Positions 27,357-36,479 of a DNA stretch of 64,000 bases are shown here, in pieces. How positions within the stretch are numbered: position 1 is the first letter of the stretch; every line of letters starts with the position of its first letter. Below the pieces are notes generated by a model that did no database searches, was not told where the DNA came from, and saw only the letters and a program-made list of their open reading frames with translations. Position numbers and translations under genes: made by a program. The stretch is from Kiloniellaceae bacterium (lineage in GTDB: Bacteria; Pseudomonadota; Alphaproteobacteria; Kiloniellales; J153): positions 1-64,000 of the forward strand of contig JAJFGJ010000002.1 of assembly GCA_021776175.1 (NCBI GenBank), in the 5' to 3' direction.

Positions 27357-28313
27357 TCAGATGTCCGCCGTGCGGCCATTGACCGAGACGTGATCGGCGG
27401 CACGCCGGAGCGTCACCAAGGTGATCTCACCCGGACAAAAGGATCGGAACGGGACAATGCAGGCGCCAATACCGCGGCTCGTATACCCGACCATGCGTCC
27501 ATGGCGCCAAATGCCTTTGCCCAGGTCGCGATGGCGTTTTAGCCCGGAAGTGAACGCCCGCTGCCCAGGCAAGCAGATCTGCCCGCCGTGGGTGTGGCCC
27601 GTCAGATACAGCCGATGCTTCTCAGCCGCCCGCCCGGCGACCTCCGGAGAATGGACCAAGGCGATGCAGAAGCCTTCGGGCGCCGCGTCCAGCGCCGCGT
27701 ATGCCTCTTCGGTGTGAAAACGGTGCACGTCATCCAGGCCGGTAATGTGCAGATCGTCCGTATCGCGGGTTAAGGTCAGGGTTTCGTTCAGCAGGACATG
27801 TATGCCGATTCGCTCCATCGGCGCGACCATGGCCGCGCCATCGTGATTGCCGAGTACGCTCAAGACCCCATCCGGCGCATGCGCCGAGGATACAACATTC
27901 TCCAGGCGCTCGATCAAGGGATGCAAAGGCGCATGGATGTTGTCCCGAATGTCGCCTGTGATGACGCAGAGATCGCTTTTGAGTCCGCCGATACGGGCTG
28001 CCGTTTCTACCGCCGTGTCATCGATGTTGTCGAGGTGAAGGTCGGTTAGGTGAAGAATACGGTACCCGTCGAATGCCGCCGGAAGGTCCGCAAACGACAG
28101 CGTCAACTCGCTCAGGTCCAGTCGAAGGGCGTGCTTGGCACCACGTTTGAACGGCCGGGTCGGGCGCAATATATGATGCATGCGCCAGGCCGTCCCGTAG
28201 AGTTGGCTGCGCACCCGCCCGCGCCATCGCTTGCCTGACGGCTGCGCCTCCATGAGTTCCCGGCGTTGATGCCAGGTGCGCCGCCGCATATTCCGATCAT
28301 TGAGATCGTCCAC
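27357..28313 (-). CDS. Calcineurin-like metallophosphoesterase (YkuE-like)
   Basis: The protein has up to 318 residues. The five metallophosphoesterase motifs are clear: HLTDLHLDN, VITGDIRDN, VLGNHDGAAM, ALVHSPEVA and LTGHTHGGQICLPGQ. The last is typical of the YkuE/YaeI group, which acts on membrane-associated or lipid phosphodiesters. The true start could be GTG 28313, ATG 28289 or ATG 28253; the N-terminal 50 residues are basic with no convincing signal peptide. It lies 37 bases behind the radical SAM gene. Confidence 0.88.
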   Translation of the reverse strand: MDDLNDRNMRRRTWHQRRELMEAQPSGKRWRGRVRSQLYGTAWRMHHILRPTRPFKRGAKHALRLDLSELTLSFADLPAAFDGYRILHLTDLHLDNIDDTAVETAARIGGLKSDLCVITGDIRDNIHAPLHPLIERLENVVSSAHAPDGVLSVLGNHDGAAMVAPMERIGIHVLLNETLTLTRDTDDLHITGLDDVHRFHTEEAYAALDAAPEGFCIALVHSPEVAGRAAEKHRLYLTGHTHGGQICLPGQRAFTSGLKRHRDLGKGIWRHGRMVGYTSRGIGACIVPFRSFCPGEITLVTLRRAADHVSVNGRTADI

Positions 28314-28350
28314 TCCACCACCTCGTTTTTTCTAAGTTCTGCAGACAGCC

Positions 28351-29439
28351 TCAGGCCGCGAAATCGGCCAAGCGAACCGGCCGCCGGCGGGCGCCCCAGC
28401 GCCCGGGTTGCGCCTCGAACACGCCCGCGCACGGCGTCCCGCAAGCCGCGCAGGATCCGTCCGGCGCCAAGCGCCAGGCGCCCAGCTCGTACCAGTCGCG
28501 CCGGATCAGGCATTCGCCACAATCGGAACAATAGGTACCGCCGCCCTCGGCATCGCGCACATTCCCGGTATAGGCATAGCGGACACCGTTACCCATGGCG
28601 ATCACCCGCGCCTCGCTCAACGTCTCGCGCGGGGTCGCGGGCACACCACGCATCTTCCAGTCCGAGTGGAAGGCGGTGAAGTGCATGGGGACATCGGGGC
28701 CGAGGTTTTCGACAACCCAGGCGGTCATGGCGTCGAGTTCGCCCGGCGAATCGTTTTGGCCGGGAATCAAGAGTGTGGTCAGCTCCAGCCAGGTATCGGT
28801 CTCGTGCTTGATGAATTTGAGCGTGTCCAGAACGGAGCCGAGTTGCGCGCCGCACACCTTACGGTAGAAATCCTCGGTGAAGGCTTTGAGATCGACGTTC
28901 GCTGCGTCCATCGCCGGAAAGAATTCCGCGCGCGGCGCATCGCAAATATAGCCTGCGGTCACGGCGACCGTGCGGATGTTCCGCTCCCGGCAAGCCGCCG
29001 CCACATCGACCGCATACTCGAGAAAAATAGCCGGGTCGTTGTAGGTGAAGGCCACGCCGCGGCAGCCCAATTCAGCGGCCGCGCGCGCGATCGTCTCTGG
29101 CGTTGCCGCGTCGCTCAAGGTGTCGAATTCACGGGATTTGCTGATGTCCCAATTCTGACAGAATTTGCAGGTGAGATTGCACCCCGCCGTGCCAAAGGAG
29201 AGGACGGCCGAGCCTGGCAAAAAATAGTTGAGCGGTTTCTTTTCGATAGGATCGATGCAATAGCCGCTAGAGCGTCCATAGGTGGTCAGGGCAAGCTCAT
29301 CGCCCTCGCGGGCACGCACGAAACACAACCCCCGTTGCCCCTCGCCAAGCCTGCAGTACCGCGGGCACAGATCGCACTGGATCTTGCCCTGATCCGTCTT
29401 GTGCCAGTAACGACCGGTCACGCCCGCCCGGAAACTCTT
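28351..29439 (-). CDS. amrS: AmmeMemoRadiSam system radical SAM enzyme
   Basis: The 362-residue radical SAM enzyme has a preceding Cys cluster (CDLCPRYCRLGEGQRGLC) and the SAM-cluster motif GCNLTCKFCQNWDIS. VAFTYNDPAIFLEYA and NVDLKAFTEDFYRKVCG identify the AmmeMemoRadiSam (PflA-like) family. The C-terminus carries extra CxxC pairs (CSDCGECL and CAACGTPC). Its reaction is not established. The start MKSFRAG at 29439 fits family length; ATG/GTG starts further up are possible. It is divergent from the MEMO1 gene, 96 bases apart, so the two likely share a promoter region. Confidence 0.92.
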   Translation of the reverse strand, partial: KSFRAGVTGRYWHKTDQGKIQCDLCPRYCRLGEGQRGLCFVRAREGDELALTTYGRSSGYCIDPIEKKPLNYFLPGSAVLSFGTAGCNLTCKFCQNWDISKSREFDTLSDAATPETIARAAAELGCRGVAFTYNDPAIFLEYAVDVAAACRERNIRTVAVTAGYICDAPRAEFFPAMDAANVDLKAFTEDFYRKVCGAQLGSVLDTLKFIKHETDTWLELTTLLIPGQNDSPGELDAMTAWVVENLGPDVPMHFTAFHSDWKMRGVPATPRETLSEARVIAMGNGVRYAYTGNVRDAEGGGTYCSDCGECLIRRDWYELGAWRLAPDGSCAACGTPCAGVFEAQPGRWGARRRPVRLADFAA

Positions 29440-29535
29440 CATGGCGAACAAATAGGGACCGTATGCCCGGATTCCAACCAGGGGAATTGTACCCGCGGGC
29501 AATATCTCCCAATATGGTGGAAACAGGCGGGACCG

Positions 29536-30336
29536 ATGCCGCGACAGCGAGCGCCGGCCGTGGCCGGCACCTTCTATCCGGACGAAACGGCGGCCTTAGA
29601 GGGCGCGATCGACCGTTATCTCTCGGATTGCGAGCCTGGCGCCGAGGCGCCGAAGGCTCTGATCGTGCCGCACGCGGGTTATGTCTATTCCGGCCCGGTA
29701 GCCGCCCGCGCCTATGCGCGCCTTGCCCCCGCCCGTGGCAGGATCCGCCGGGTCGTGCTCATTGGACCCTCGCATTACGTTGCATTCCAAGGCCTTGCCG
29801 TTCCGGCGACGGAAGCATTCGTGACGCCGCTCGGGCCGGTCCTGCTCGATCGTGAGGCGGTCGACAGGCTGTGCGCCTTGCCGCAGGTCGCGGTCAAGGA
29901 TGCCGCGCACGCCCGCGAGCACAGTCTCGAGGTCCAAATTCCTTTCCTGCAAAGGGTACTCGGTGGCTTTGTCCTGATCCCCTTGGTCACGGGGCAGGTC
30001 CCGCCCGAGGCCGTCGCCGAGGTCCTTGCGCTTCTTTGGGGCGGGCCGGAGACCCTGGTCGTCGTCAGCTCGGATCTGAGCCACTATCTGGACTACGAGA
30101 GCGCCCGGGAGCGCGATTTCGGCACCGCCAACTCGATCCTTATGCTGCAGCCAGAGGAGATTGGCCCGGAGCAGGCTTGCGGCTGCCACGGGATCGGCGG
30201 ACTACTGACCTTCGCGCGGCGCCATGGGCTCAAGATCCAAAAACTCGACCTGAGGAATTCCGGCGATACCGCGGGTCCGCGCGACAGCGTCGTCGGCTAT
30301 GGCGCATTCGCGCTTTGGCAACCGGTGCCGAATTGA
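29536..30336 (+). CDS. amrB: AmmeMemoRadiSam system protein B (MEMO1 family)
   Basis: The protein is 266 residues. RAPAVAGTFYPDE, VPHAGYVYSGPVAA, LIGPSHYVAFQG, AREHSLEVQIPFLQ and VVVSSDLSHYLDYE are the MEMO1 signature blocks, a fold related to extradiol dioxygenases. The same frame is open for over 1 kb upstream, but that part is antisense to the radical SAM gene, so I take the ATG at 29536. The third member of the triad, AMMECR1 (protein A), is not found in this window. Confidence 0.92.
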   Translation: MPRQRAPAVAGTFYPDETAALEGAIDRYLSDCEPGAEAPKALIVPHAGYVYSGPVAARAYARLAPARGRIRRVVLIGPSHYVAFQGLAVPATEAFVTPLGPVLLDREAVDRLCALPQVAVKDAAHAREHSLEVQIPFLQRVLGGFVLIPLVTGQVPPEAVAEVLALLWGGPETLVVVSSDLSHYLDYESARERDFGTANSILMLQPEEIGPEQACGCHGIGGLLTFARRHGLKIQKLDLRNSGDTAGPRDSVVGYGAFALWQPVPN

Positions 30337-30447
30337 CCTAGCTCATGGCGAGCGACCTGGCGTGGCCTAGTTTAGCTCTCTAACCAACATCCAGCCTATC
30401 ACGAGAAGCCACGCCATCGGATTGCGGTGGGAATCGATCGAGACGCC

Positions 30448-31284
30448 ATGTGCCGCCTATACGGTTTCCGAGCCAACGAGCCGACCAAGGTCGAATGCAG
30501 CTTGGTGCATGCTCAAAATGCGCTCATGGCTCAGAGCCGTATGGATTTGGCAGGCCTGACCCACGGCCATGGTTGGGGCGTGGCGGAGCACCCCGACGGG
30601 GTCCCTTTCGTCGAGAAGCAGGCTTGGGCGGCCTACCACGGCGAGCAATTTAAGAAGACCGCCGCGCGGGTCTATTCGAAAACGGTGATCGCCCATATCC
30701 GCCGGGCCACCGTGGGGCCGCCGAGCCTTAAGAATACGCATCCTTTTGTTCACGGCGTATGGCTTTTCGCGCACAATGGAACCGTGCCGAATTTCAATCA
30801 GGTACGCGACTGGCTCATCGATGTCATGGATCCTCTGCAGCGGAGCGAAATCCACGGATCGACCGACAGCGAGCATGTATTTCGTTATCTACTTGGGCTT
30901 TGGCGGCAACACCCAGAACGGCCCTTACTGGAGACCTTGCGTAACGGCTTGGAACAGGTGATCGCCTGGTGCCACGACATAGATAGCAAAGCCAAAATCT
31001 CGCTCAACGTGCTTTGGACCGACGGCGAACGCATGGTCGGATCCCGGCTCGGTCGAACGCTATGGTATCTCGAACGCGACGGCATTCATGTTTGCGAGAT
31101 TTGCGGCAAGTCGCATGTCCACCACAGCCCTGAGCGGGCCTACAGGGCCGTCGAGATCGCATCGGAGCCAATCACCCACGAACGCTGGTTGCAGGTACCG
31201 GATGGCACCGTGTTCAGCATCGACCCGGAAATCCGTCTTCACATTGAACCGTTTGGCGGAAGCCCCTCGAGTGACTCGGCGTAA
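30448..31284 (+). CDS. Class II glutamine amidotransferase
   Basis: The protein is 278 residues starting MCRLYGFRANEP, so Cys2 is the N-terminal nucleophile after Met removal; this fixes the start. HGHGWGVAE, AHIRRATVG, THPFVHGVWLFAHNGTVPNF and HGSTDSEHVFRYLL are the Ntn-glutaminase motifs of the YafJ/EgtC-like group. The acceptor of the ammonia is unknown. It follows the MEMO1 gene on the same strand after 111 bases. Confidence 0.9.
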   Translation: MCRLYGFRANEPTKVECSLVHAQNALMAQSRMDLAGLTHGHGWGVAEHPDGVPFVEKQAWAAYHGEQFKKTAARVYSKTVIAHIRRATVGPPSLKNTHPFVHGVWLFAHNGTVPNFNQVRDWLIDVMDPLQRSEIHGSTDSEHVFRYLLGLWRQHPERPLLETLRNGLEQVIAWCHDIDSKAKISLNVLWTDGERMVGSRLGRTLWYLERDGIHVCEICGKSHVHHSPERAYRAVEIASEPITHERWLQVPDGTVFSIDPEIRLHIEPFGGSPSSDSA

Positions 31285-31306
31285 ACAAGGCCTTTCATCA
31301 AGTCTC

Positions 31307-32719
31307 CTAAACCGCTGCTAGCTCCCGGTCGACCTCATCGGCCAGGGCCCTCAATTCTCGAGAAACACTAACCGGGTAGCTCGGCGTAGTCTCCAGTTGA
31401 CGCAGGTGGCCGGGGAGGCGCCCGACCTCTTTGGCGGCTAGATCCCGTGCCTCGGTCAGCGTCGGCGGCACCCCAATCCGCCGCCCCCCACGCATGACCT
31501 CTTGGATCAGGGCATACCCCTCGCAGCTCTGGCCGTCCAGCGTCAGAAGATCTTCGGACATGGTTCCGTCTTCGCGGTAGGCACGATAAACCTGCTTGCG
31601 GCCCGGCCATGTGGCCTTGCCCTCCGAGCGTTTTCGCTTGGGCCGGCCGGCGTACTCTTGGAGCTTGTATGCGCAATCGAGCGCCGGGGCATCCATGGAT
31701 GTGGTCAAGCTGGTGCCGATACCATAGCCGTCAATCGGCGCTTCGGCGGCGGAGTAGAGTTTCAAAATCGTCTCATCGAGACCGCCGCTGGCAAAGATCA
31801 TAATATCCTGGAGACCAGCCTGATCCAAGATATGCCGCACCCGGCGGGCGTGCAGGGCAAGATCGCCGCTGTCCAGCCGCACACCCCGGATCGCGATACC
31901 TTGGCGCCGCAGGCGTGGCGCCAAAGTCACAATCTTATGGGCCGCTGCCTCGGTATCGTAGGTGTCCAGCAACAGGACCAGATTTTCAGGCCGCGAACGT
32001 GCGAAGGCCTCGAAGGCCGCCTCTTCGCTCTCGAATGCCTGAATGAACGAATGCGCCATGGTGCCATAAATCGGTATGCCGAAACGGACCAGCGCGGGTG
32101 TCGTCGCGGTGCCGGCGAAACCGGCCAGATAGCTTGCGCGGGCCGCCAGCATCCCGGCCTCCGCCCCGTGCGCCCGGCGCAAGCCAAAATCTATAAGCGC
32201 CTTTCCTGGCGCGGCAAGCACCATGCGTGCCGCTTTCGAGGCAATGACCGTTTGGAAATGCAGCATGTTTATCAGCCGAGTTTCAACGAGCTGCGCGACC
32301 GGCAGCGGTGCAATCACGCGCAGGATGGGCTCATCCGGAAAAAAGACGGTGCCCTCCGGCATGGCATCGACATCGCCGGTGAAACGAAGCGCGGTGAGGT
32401 AATCGAGCATTTCGTCTTTGAAACGCCCGCTCTTCGCCAACCATAGAAGCTCGGTTTCCGTAAAGCGAGCGGTCTCGAGAAAGCCGAGTGCTTGCTCCAG
32501 CCCCGCAGCGACCAGGAAACCACGCGTTTCGGGCAGTTTTCGGACAAAGAACTCGAACACGGCCGGTTCCGTCATACCCTTGTCCAGATAAGCCTGGACC
32601 ATGTTGAGCTGATAGAGGTCAGTCAGAAGCAGACCGGCCGGCAGTACGCCCGGCGCACTTTGACATCGCCTGGAGGTGCTACTTTCCGGACCACAACATG
32701 GCGAGTTATCTACGCTCAT
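31307..32719 (-). CDS. pncB: Nicotinate phosphoribosyltransferase
   Basis: This enzyme makes nicotinate mononucleotide from nicotinate and PRPP in NAD salvage. The 470-residue protein has LLTDLYQLNMVQAYLDKG at the N-terminus, FVRKLPETRGFLVAAGLEQA, DFGLRRAHGAEAGMLAARAS, YGTMAHSFIQAF and RLDSGDLALHARRVRHILD, the usual NAPRTase blocks. Its start overlaps the end of a small upstream gene by 14 bases, so the two are probably co-transcribed from the divergent region at about 33063. Confidence 0.93.
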   Translation of the reverse strand: MSVDNSPCCGPESSTSRRCQSAPGVLPAGLLLTDLYQLNMVQAYLDKGMTEPAVFEFFVRKLPETRGFLVAAGLEQALGFLETARFTETELLWLAKSGRFKDEMLDYLTALRFTGDVDAMPEGTVFFPDEPILRVIAPLPVAQLVETRLINMLHFQTVIASKAARMVLAAPGKALIDFGLRRAHGAEAGMLAARASYLAGFAGTATTPALVRFGIPIYGTMAHSFIQAFESEEAAFEAFARSRPENLVLLLDTYDTEAAAHKIVTLAPRLRRQGIAIRGVRLDSGDLALHARRVRHILDQAGLQDIMIFASGGLDETILKLYSAAEAPIDGYGIGTSLTTSMDAPALDCAYKLQEYAGRPKRKRSEGKATWPGRKQVYRAYREDGTMSEDLLTLDGQSCEGYALIQEVMRGGRRIGVPPTLTEARDLAAKEVGRLPGHLRQLETTPSYPVSVSRELRALADEVDRELAAV

Positions 32720-32969
32720 CGTTATCGTCTTGGTCGACAGTCAGGATATCGCAGATTTGCGCGGCCACACCGGTGAGCGGCAAACGCTCCTCACCCATGA
32801 CATCACTCTGACCACCGGCCCACACGACCGCTTCTTCGAGATCCTCGGGCGTTGGGCCGACAGCAAGAATCGCAGCGATTTTTGCGTTGCCGATCTCGCC
32901 AACAAGCCCCACGACCATGTCGTGGGTGACGGCTTGTTTGGCGCTCTGGCGTGTCGGGGTTTTGGACAT
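32706..32969 (-). CDS. Small conserved-looking protein of unknown function
   Basis: The protein is 87 residues, starting MSKTPTRQSAKQAVTHDMVV. The middle (IGNAKIAAILAVGPTPEDLE and EAVVWAGG) looks like a small helical domain, and the end (AAQICDILTVDQDDNDERR) is acidic. I do not recognise the family with certainty; similar short proteins occur beside stress genes in alphaproteobacteria. It overlaps pncB and shares a divergent regulatory region, with an FNR-type box, with the Lon-like protease. No function is assigned. Confidence 0.65.
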   Translation of the reverse strand: MSKTPTRQSAKQAVTHDMVVGLVGEIGNAKIAAILAVGPTPEDLEEAVVWAGGQSDVMGEERLPLTGVAAQICDILTVDQDDNDERR

Positions 32970-33062
32970 GTGACTAACCAGCCTCTCGGATTTCTGTTTC
33001 GCATGGCTGTATGGCACCGCAGTTTGCGCAAAACAAAATGCCAGTTCGCGCCCTCTCGCGCA

Positions 33063-33104
33063 TTGACCCACGTCAAGGTTGGGTGCCGGCTTGGCGCGTA
33101 GCAT
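33063..33104 (+). promoter_or_regulatory. FNR/FixK/DNR-type palindrome and -10 between the small gene and the Lon-like gene
   Basis: TTGACCCACGTCAA (33063-33076) is a perfect TTGAC-N4-GTCAA palindrome. TAGCAT starts 23 bp after its last base, matching a -10 hexamer for a site centred at -41.5 and a transcript start near 33111. The Lon-like start is at 33172. On the other strand the divergent gene starts at 32969, so the same site could serve both. Confidence 0.65.
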
Positions 33105-33171
33105 CAAGACTGGTCGGGGTGACTTCCGGGCAGTCGAGACCAGGGGCAAACCAGCATAGAATTAGGACCGA

Positions 33172-35601
33172 ATGCGATCATCTATGACCGAAAACGTACC
33201 CCTTTCACCTAAGGAGCTGTGCTGGCACTGCGCACCAGACCAGTTGGATTTCGAGACGACCGATAACTTGCAAGACCTGGGCGATGTTATCGGCCAAAAC
33301 CGCGCGGTGGCATCGATCGGCTTCGCTGTCGCCATGCGGCAGCCAGGGTACAATATCTATGCGTTAGGTCCGGATGGCATCGGTAAACACACGATCGTGC
33401 GCCGCCATTTCGAGCAGGCGGCGGCCGAATCGCCAGTGCCAGACGACTATTGCTATGTCAGTAATTTCCAGGACTCGCGCAAACCTCGCACCCTCCGGCT
33501 CCCGCCCGGTCGCGGCGCCGTCTTTCAGAATGACATGGTGCGGTTCGTTCAAGACGTACCGGTCGGGCTGCGCAGCACGTTTGAGAGTGGCGAGTACCGA
33601 ACCCGTCAACAAGCGATCCAGGAAGGGTTCCGAGAGCGCCGGGAAAAAGCGCTCGCCGAGATCGAGGCGGAGGCGCAACCTCACGATATCGCACTTCTGC
33701 GCACGCCGGTTGGCTTCGCTTTTGGCCCGACGCGCGATGGCAAGGTCATTTCACCCGAGGACTTTCAGAGCCTCTCCGACGAAGAGCGGGAGCGCGCACA
33801 GGCGGCAATCGAAGGCCTTCAAGAAAAGCTTATGAAAATCCTCCAGCAAACGCCCGTTTGGATGAAAGAGGCGCAGAACGCGATCCGCCGATTGAACGAC
33901 GAGACCGCGGAGTTCGCAGTAGGCCACCTGATCGAAACCTTGCGCAAGAAGTATACCGACCTGCCCAAGGTGCTCGACTATCTGAACGACGTGCGCCGGG
34001 ATGTCATCGACAATGTGGAAGCCCTCATAAGCGAACCGGAGAAACCTGGCGCGAACCGAGACGCCGCCGAGTTCGAAGACGGTCCGTCCCTGTTTCGCCG
34101 ATATCGCATCAATCTTCTGGTCGATAACGGGACTGCTGATCGCGCCCCGGTGGTTTACGAGGACGACCCGACTTACGACCGCTTGTTAGGCCGGATCGAA
34201 CACCGGGCCGAAATGGGCACGTTGCTTACCGACCTCCACATGATACGCCCCGGCGCTCTGCATCACGCCAACGGCGGCTACCTCGTCCTCGACGCCCGAA
34301 AACTGCTGACCCGCCCCTGGGCATGGGAGGCACTTAAACGGGCGCTGTTGGCCGAGTACATTCGCATCGAACCCATAGCCCAGGTACTTGGCTTGCTCAG
34401 CACAGTCACGCTCGAGCCGGAACCCATTGCGCTCAATGTCAAGATCGCCATCGTCGGTGACAGGCTGATTTACTACCTATTGAGCCAATACGATCCGGAA
34501 TTTACCCGGCTGTTCAAGGTCGCGGCGGATTTCGATGAGCGGTTTGACCGCAACGATGAACACAACCTGCTCTATGCGCGCCTGGTCGCAACTCTGATTC
34601 GTAAGGAGCAGTTGAGGCCCTTTGACCGCGCCGGCGTGGCGCGCGTGCTAGAGTTCGCCGCACGCGAGACAGGCGATTCGGAAAAGCTATCGACCGGGAT
34701 CGAAAATCTGCTCGATCTACTCCGCGAAGCCAATCATTGGGCAGGCAAGGACGACCGCAAGGTGGTCGGCGCCGCCGAGGTACAGCATGCGGTCGATGCC
34801 CAGATAGGGCGTCTTGACCGGGTTCGCGATCGCGTTCAGGAGGAAATCCTTCGCGGGACCATCGCAATCGACAGCGAAGGGGCGGTGGTCGGTCAGATCA
34901 ACGGTCTCTCGGTCATGCAACTGGGAAGCTTCGCCTTCGGCCGGCCAAGCCGGATCACCGCCCGGGTTCGTCTTGGCAAGGGCGAGGTCCTGGATATGGA
35001 GCGCGAGGTGGAACTGGGCGGCCCTTTGCATTCGAAGGGCGTCCTCATTTTGAGCAGCTTCCTGAGTTCCCGCTATGCAGGCGAGCGGCCGCTGTCGCTG
35101 TCCGCCAGCCTGGTCTTCGAGCAATCCTATGGGGGTATCGAGGGCGATAGCGCCTCGTCCGCCGAGCTCTACGCCCTGCTTTCGGCGATCTCCGGTGTGC
35201 CGATCAAGCAATGCTATGCCGTCACGGGATCCGTCAACCAGCATGGCCAGGTCCAAGCCATCGGCGGCATCAACGAAAAGATCGAGGGATTCTTCGATCT
35301 CTGCGCCGGGCGCGGCTTGACCGGCGAGCAGGGCGTGCTCATTCCGGCGACCAATGTGAAGCATCTGATGGTTCACCAAAGGGTGCTCGCGGCCGTGGAA
35401 GGAGGGCGGTTCCAGATTTATCCGGTGGAAACGATCGACCAGGGAATCGAGATCCTTACGGGAATTTCCTCCGGTGTTCGTGGTACAGACGGCCAATACC
35501 CGGTGGGGAGCCTCAATTATAGGGTCGAGACGCGATTGATGGAGATGGCTGAAAAGCGGCGCGCCTTCAACGGGCCGGTCAGGATGGAGGGGAGTGAATG
35601 A
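33172..35601 (+). CDS. Lon-like ATP-dependent protease (AAA + S16 domain)
   Basis: This 809-residue protein belongs to the LonB/LonC-like group with an unusual N-terminal ATPase part rather than the classical LonA N-domain. The P-loop is GPDGIGKHT (residues of about 66-74). A long helical insert (about 150-290) follows, then the rest of the AAA region. The C-terminal S16 protease domain has catalytic Ser660 in GIEGDSASSAELY and Lys703 in GGINEKIEGFF. It probably degrades damaged or regulatory proteins. The start is ATG 33172, with ATG 33184 as an alternative. It is coupled by overlap to a Usp gene, and an FNR-type site lies upstream. Confidence 0.9.
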   Translation: MRSSMTENVPLSPKELCWHCAPDQLDFETTDNLQDLGDVIGQNRAVASIGFAVAMRQPGYNIYALGPDGIGKHTIVRRHFEQAAAESPVPDDYCYVSNFQDSRKPRTLRLPPGRGAVFQNDMVRFVQDVPVGLRSTFESGEYRTRQQAIQEGFRERREKALAEIEAEAQPHDIALLRTPVGFAFGPTRDGKVISPEDFQSLSDEERERAQAAIEGLQEKLMKILQQTPVWMKEAQNAIRRLNDETAEFAVGHLIETLRKKYTDLPKVLDYLNDVRRDVIDNVEALISEPEKPGANRDAAEFEDGPSLFRRYRINLLVDNGTADRAPVVYEDDPTYDRLLGRIEHRAEMGTLLTDLHMIRPGALHHANGGYLVLDARKLLTRPWAWEALKRALLAEYIRIEPIAQVLGLLSTVTLEPEPIALNVKIAIVGDRLIYYLLSQYDPEFTRLFKVAADFDERFDRNDEHNLLYARLVATLIRKEQLRPFDRAGVARVLEFAARETGDSEKLSTGIENLLDLLREANHWAGKDDRKVVGAAEVQHAVDAQIGRLDRVRDRVQEEILRGTIAIDSEGAVVGQINGLSVMQLGSFAFGRPSRITARVRLGKGEVLDMEREVELGGPLHSKGVLILSSFLSSRYAGERPLSLSASLVFEQSYGGIEGDSASSAELYALLSAISGVPIKQCYAVTGSVNQHGQVQAIGGINEKIEGFFDLCAGRGLTGEQGVLIPATNVKHLMVHQRVLAAVEGGRFQIYPVETIDQGIEILTGISSGVRGTDGQYPVGSLNYRVETRLMEMAEKRRAFNGPVRMEGSE

Positions 35602-36428
35602 ACGAAGCGCACCGCTGGCAGCCGGACATTCGTAGAATCCTCGTCACCCTCGATACCGACGAGCGAAGCGCCGCGACGCTCGAAGAGGCGGCCCGCCTCG
35701 CCGCCGGGTTGAAAGCCGAGCTGGTTGGCTTGTTCATAGAGGATGCGGAGTTGCTTCAGGCCGCCGCGCTTCCGATGACCCGCATGGTGCCGCACCAAGC
35801 GCGGGACTTGGTTGACTTCGACCCTGCGTCCATACAGCGTGCGTATCGTATATGGTCGGCCGAAGCACGCCGGAGCCTGGAGACGGTTGCCGCCCAGTGG
35901 CGGATCAAATGGTCGTTCCAGGTCGCGCGCGGCATCTACGCGGAACAGCTTATGGCCACCCTCCGCGCAGGGGACCTGCTGGCTCTGGCATCGAGCAAGC
36001 ATCAGCGCCGATCACGAACAGGAGTCGCCGCGCTCACCGTAGCAGCCCAAGCGCCCTGCTCGCTCTTTCTCATGTACCGGCGCTGGGAGACCTGGAAACC
36101 GGTAGTGCTTCTTTACGAAGGCTTCAAAGAGGCCCTGACCATGGGGCAGACCTTGGCAGCCATCTACAACTTGCCGCTGGTTGCGCTGGTACTCGCGCAA
36201 GGCGAGGAAGCCGCCCAGAGCGGAACCACGGCCGTTCGGCACTACCTGGGCGGCGCAGATCGCCTGGCCAATCTGATTCAGTTGCACCCTGTCTCGGCCG
36301 ATCGCATCGGCAACGCACTGCGGGATCTCACTCCCGGCATTATCATTTTCGACCGGCGAGGCAAGCTGGCGCCGGAAATCGAAGAGGCGCTGGATGCCGT
36401 CAACAGCTCGGTTCTGTCGCTCGGTTGA
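35598..36428 (+). CDS. Tandem universal-stress-protein-like protein
   Basis: The protein is 276 residues. The N-terminal half (IRRILVTLDTDERSAATLEE and AARLAAGLKAELVGLFIEDAEL) has the Usp start and first helix. The second half (WKPVVLLYEGFKEALTMGQT) begins a second, more divergent Usp-like unit. I do not see the G-x2-G-x9-G ATP loop in either half, so it is probably a non-ATP-binding member. Its start codon overlaps the stop of the Lon-like gene, so both are made from one transcript under the same low-oxygen box. Confidence 0.75.
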   Translation: MNEAHRWQPDIRRILVTLDTDERSAATLEEAARLAAGLKAELVGLFIEDAELLQAAALPMTRMVPHQARDLVDFDPASIQRAYRIWSAEARRSLETVAAQWRIKWSFQVARGIYAEQLMATLRAGDLLALASSKHQRRSRTGVAALTVAAQAPCSLFLMYRRWETWKPVVLLYEGFKEALTMGQTLAAIYNLPLVALVLAQGEEAAQSGTTAVRHYLGGADRLANLIQLHPVSADRIGNALRDLTPGIIIFDRRGKLAPEIEEALDAVNSSVLSLG

Positions 36429-36479
36429 ACGCCCCAGGGCAGCTGTCGCGGCGCGTCGGGGATCGCACCAACAGCTGGC

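Noticed and set aside
28408..29535. Long open extension upstream of the MEMO1 gene in the same frame
   Set aside because: It is antisense to the well-supported radical SAM gene and has no family sequence; MEMO1 homology begins just after ATG 29536.
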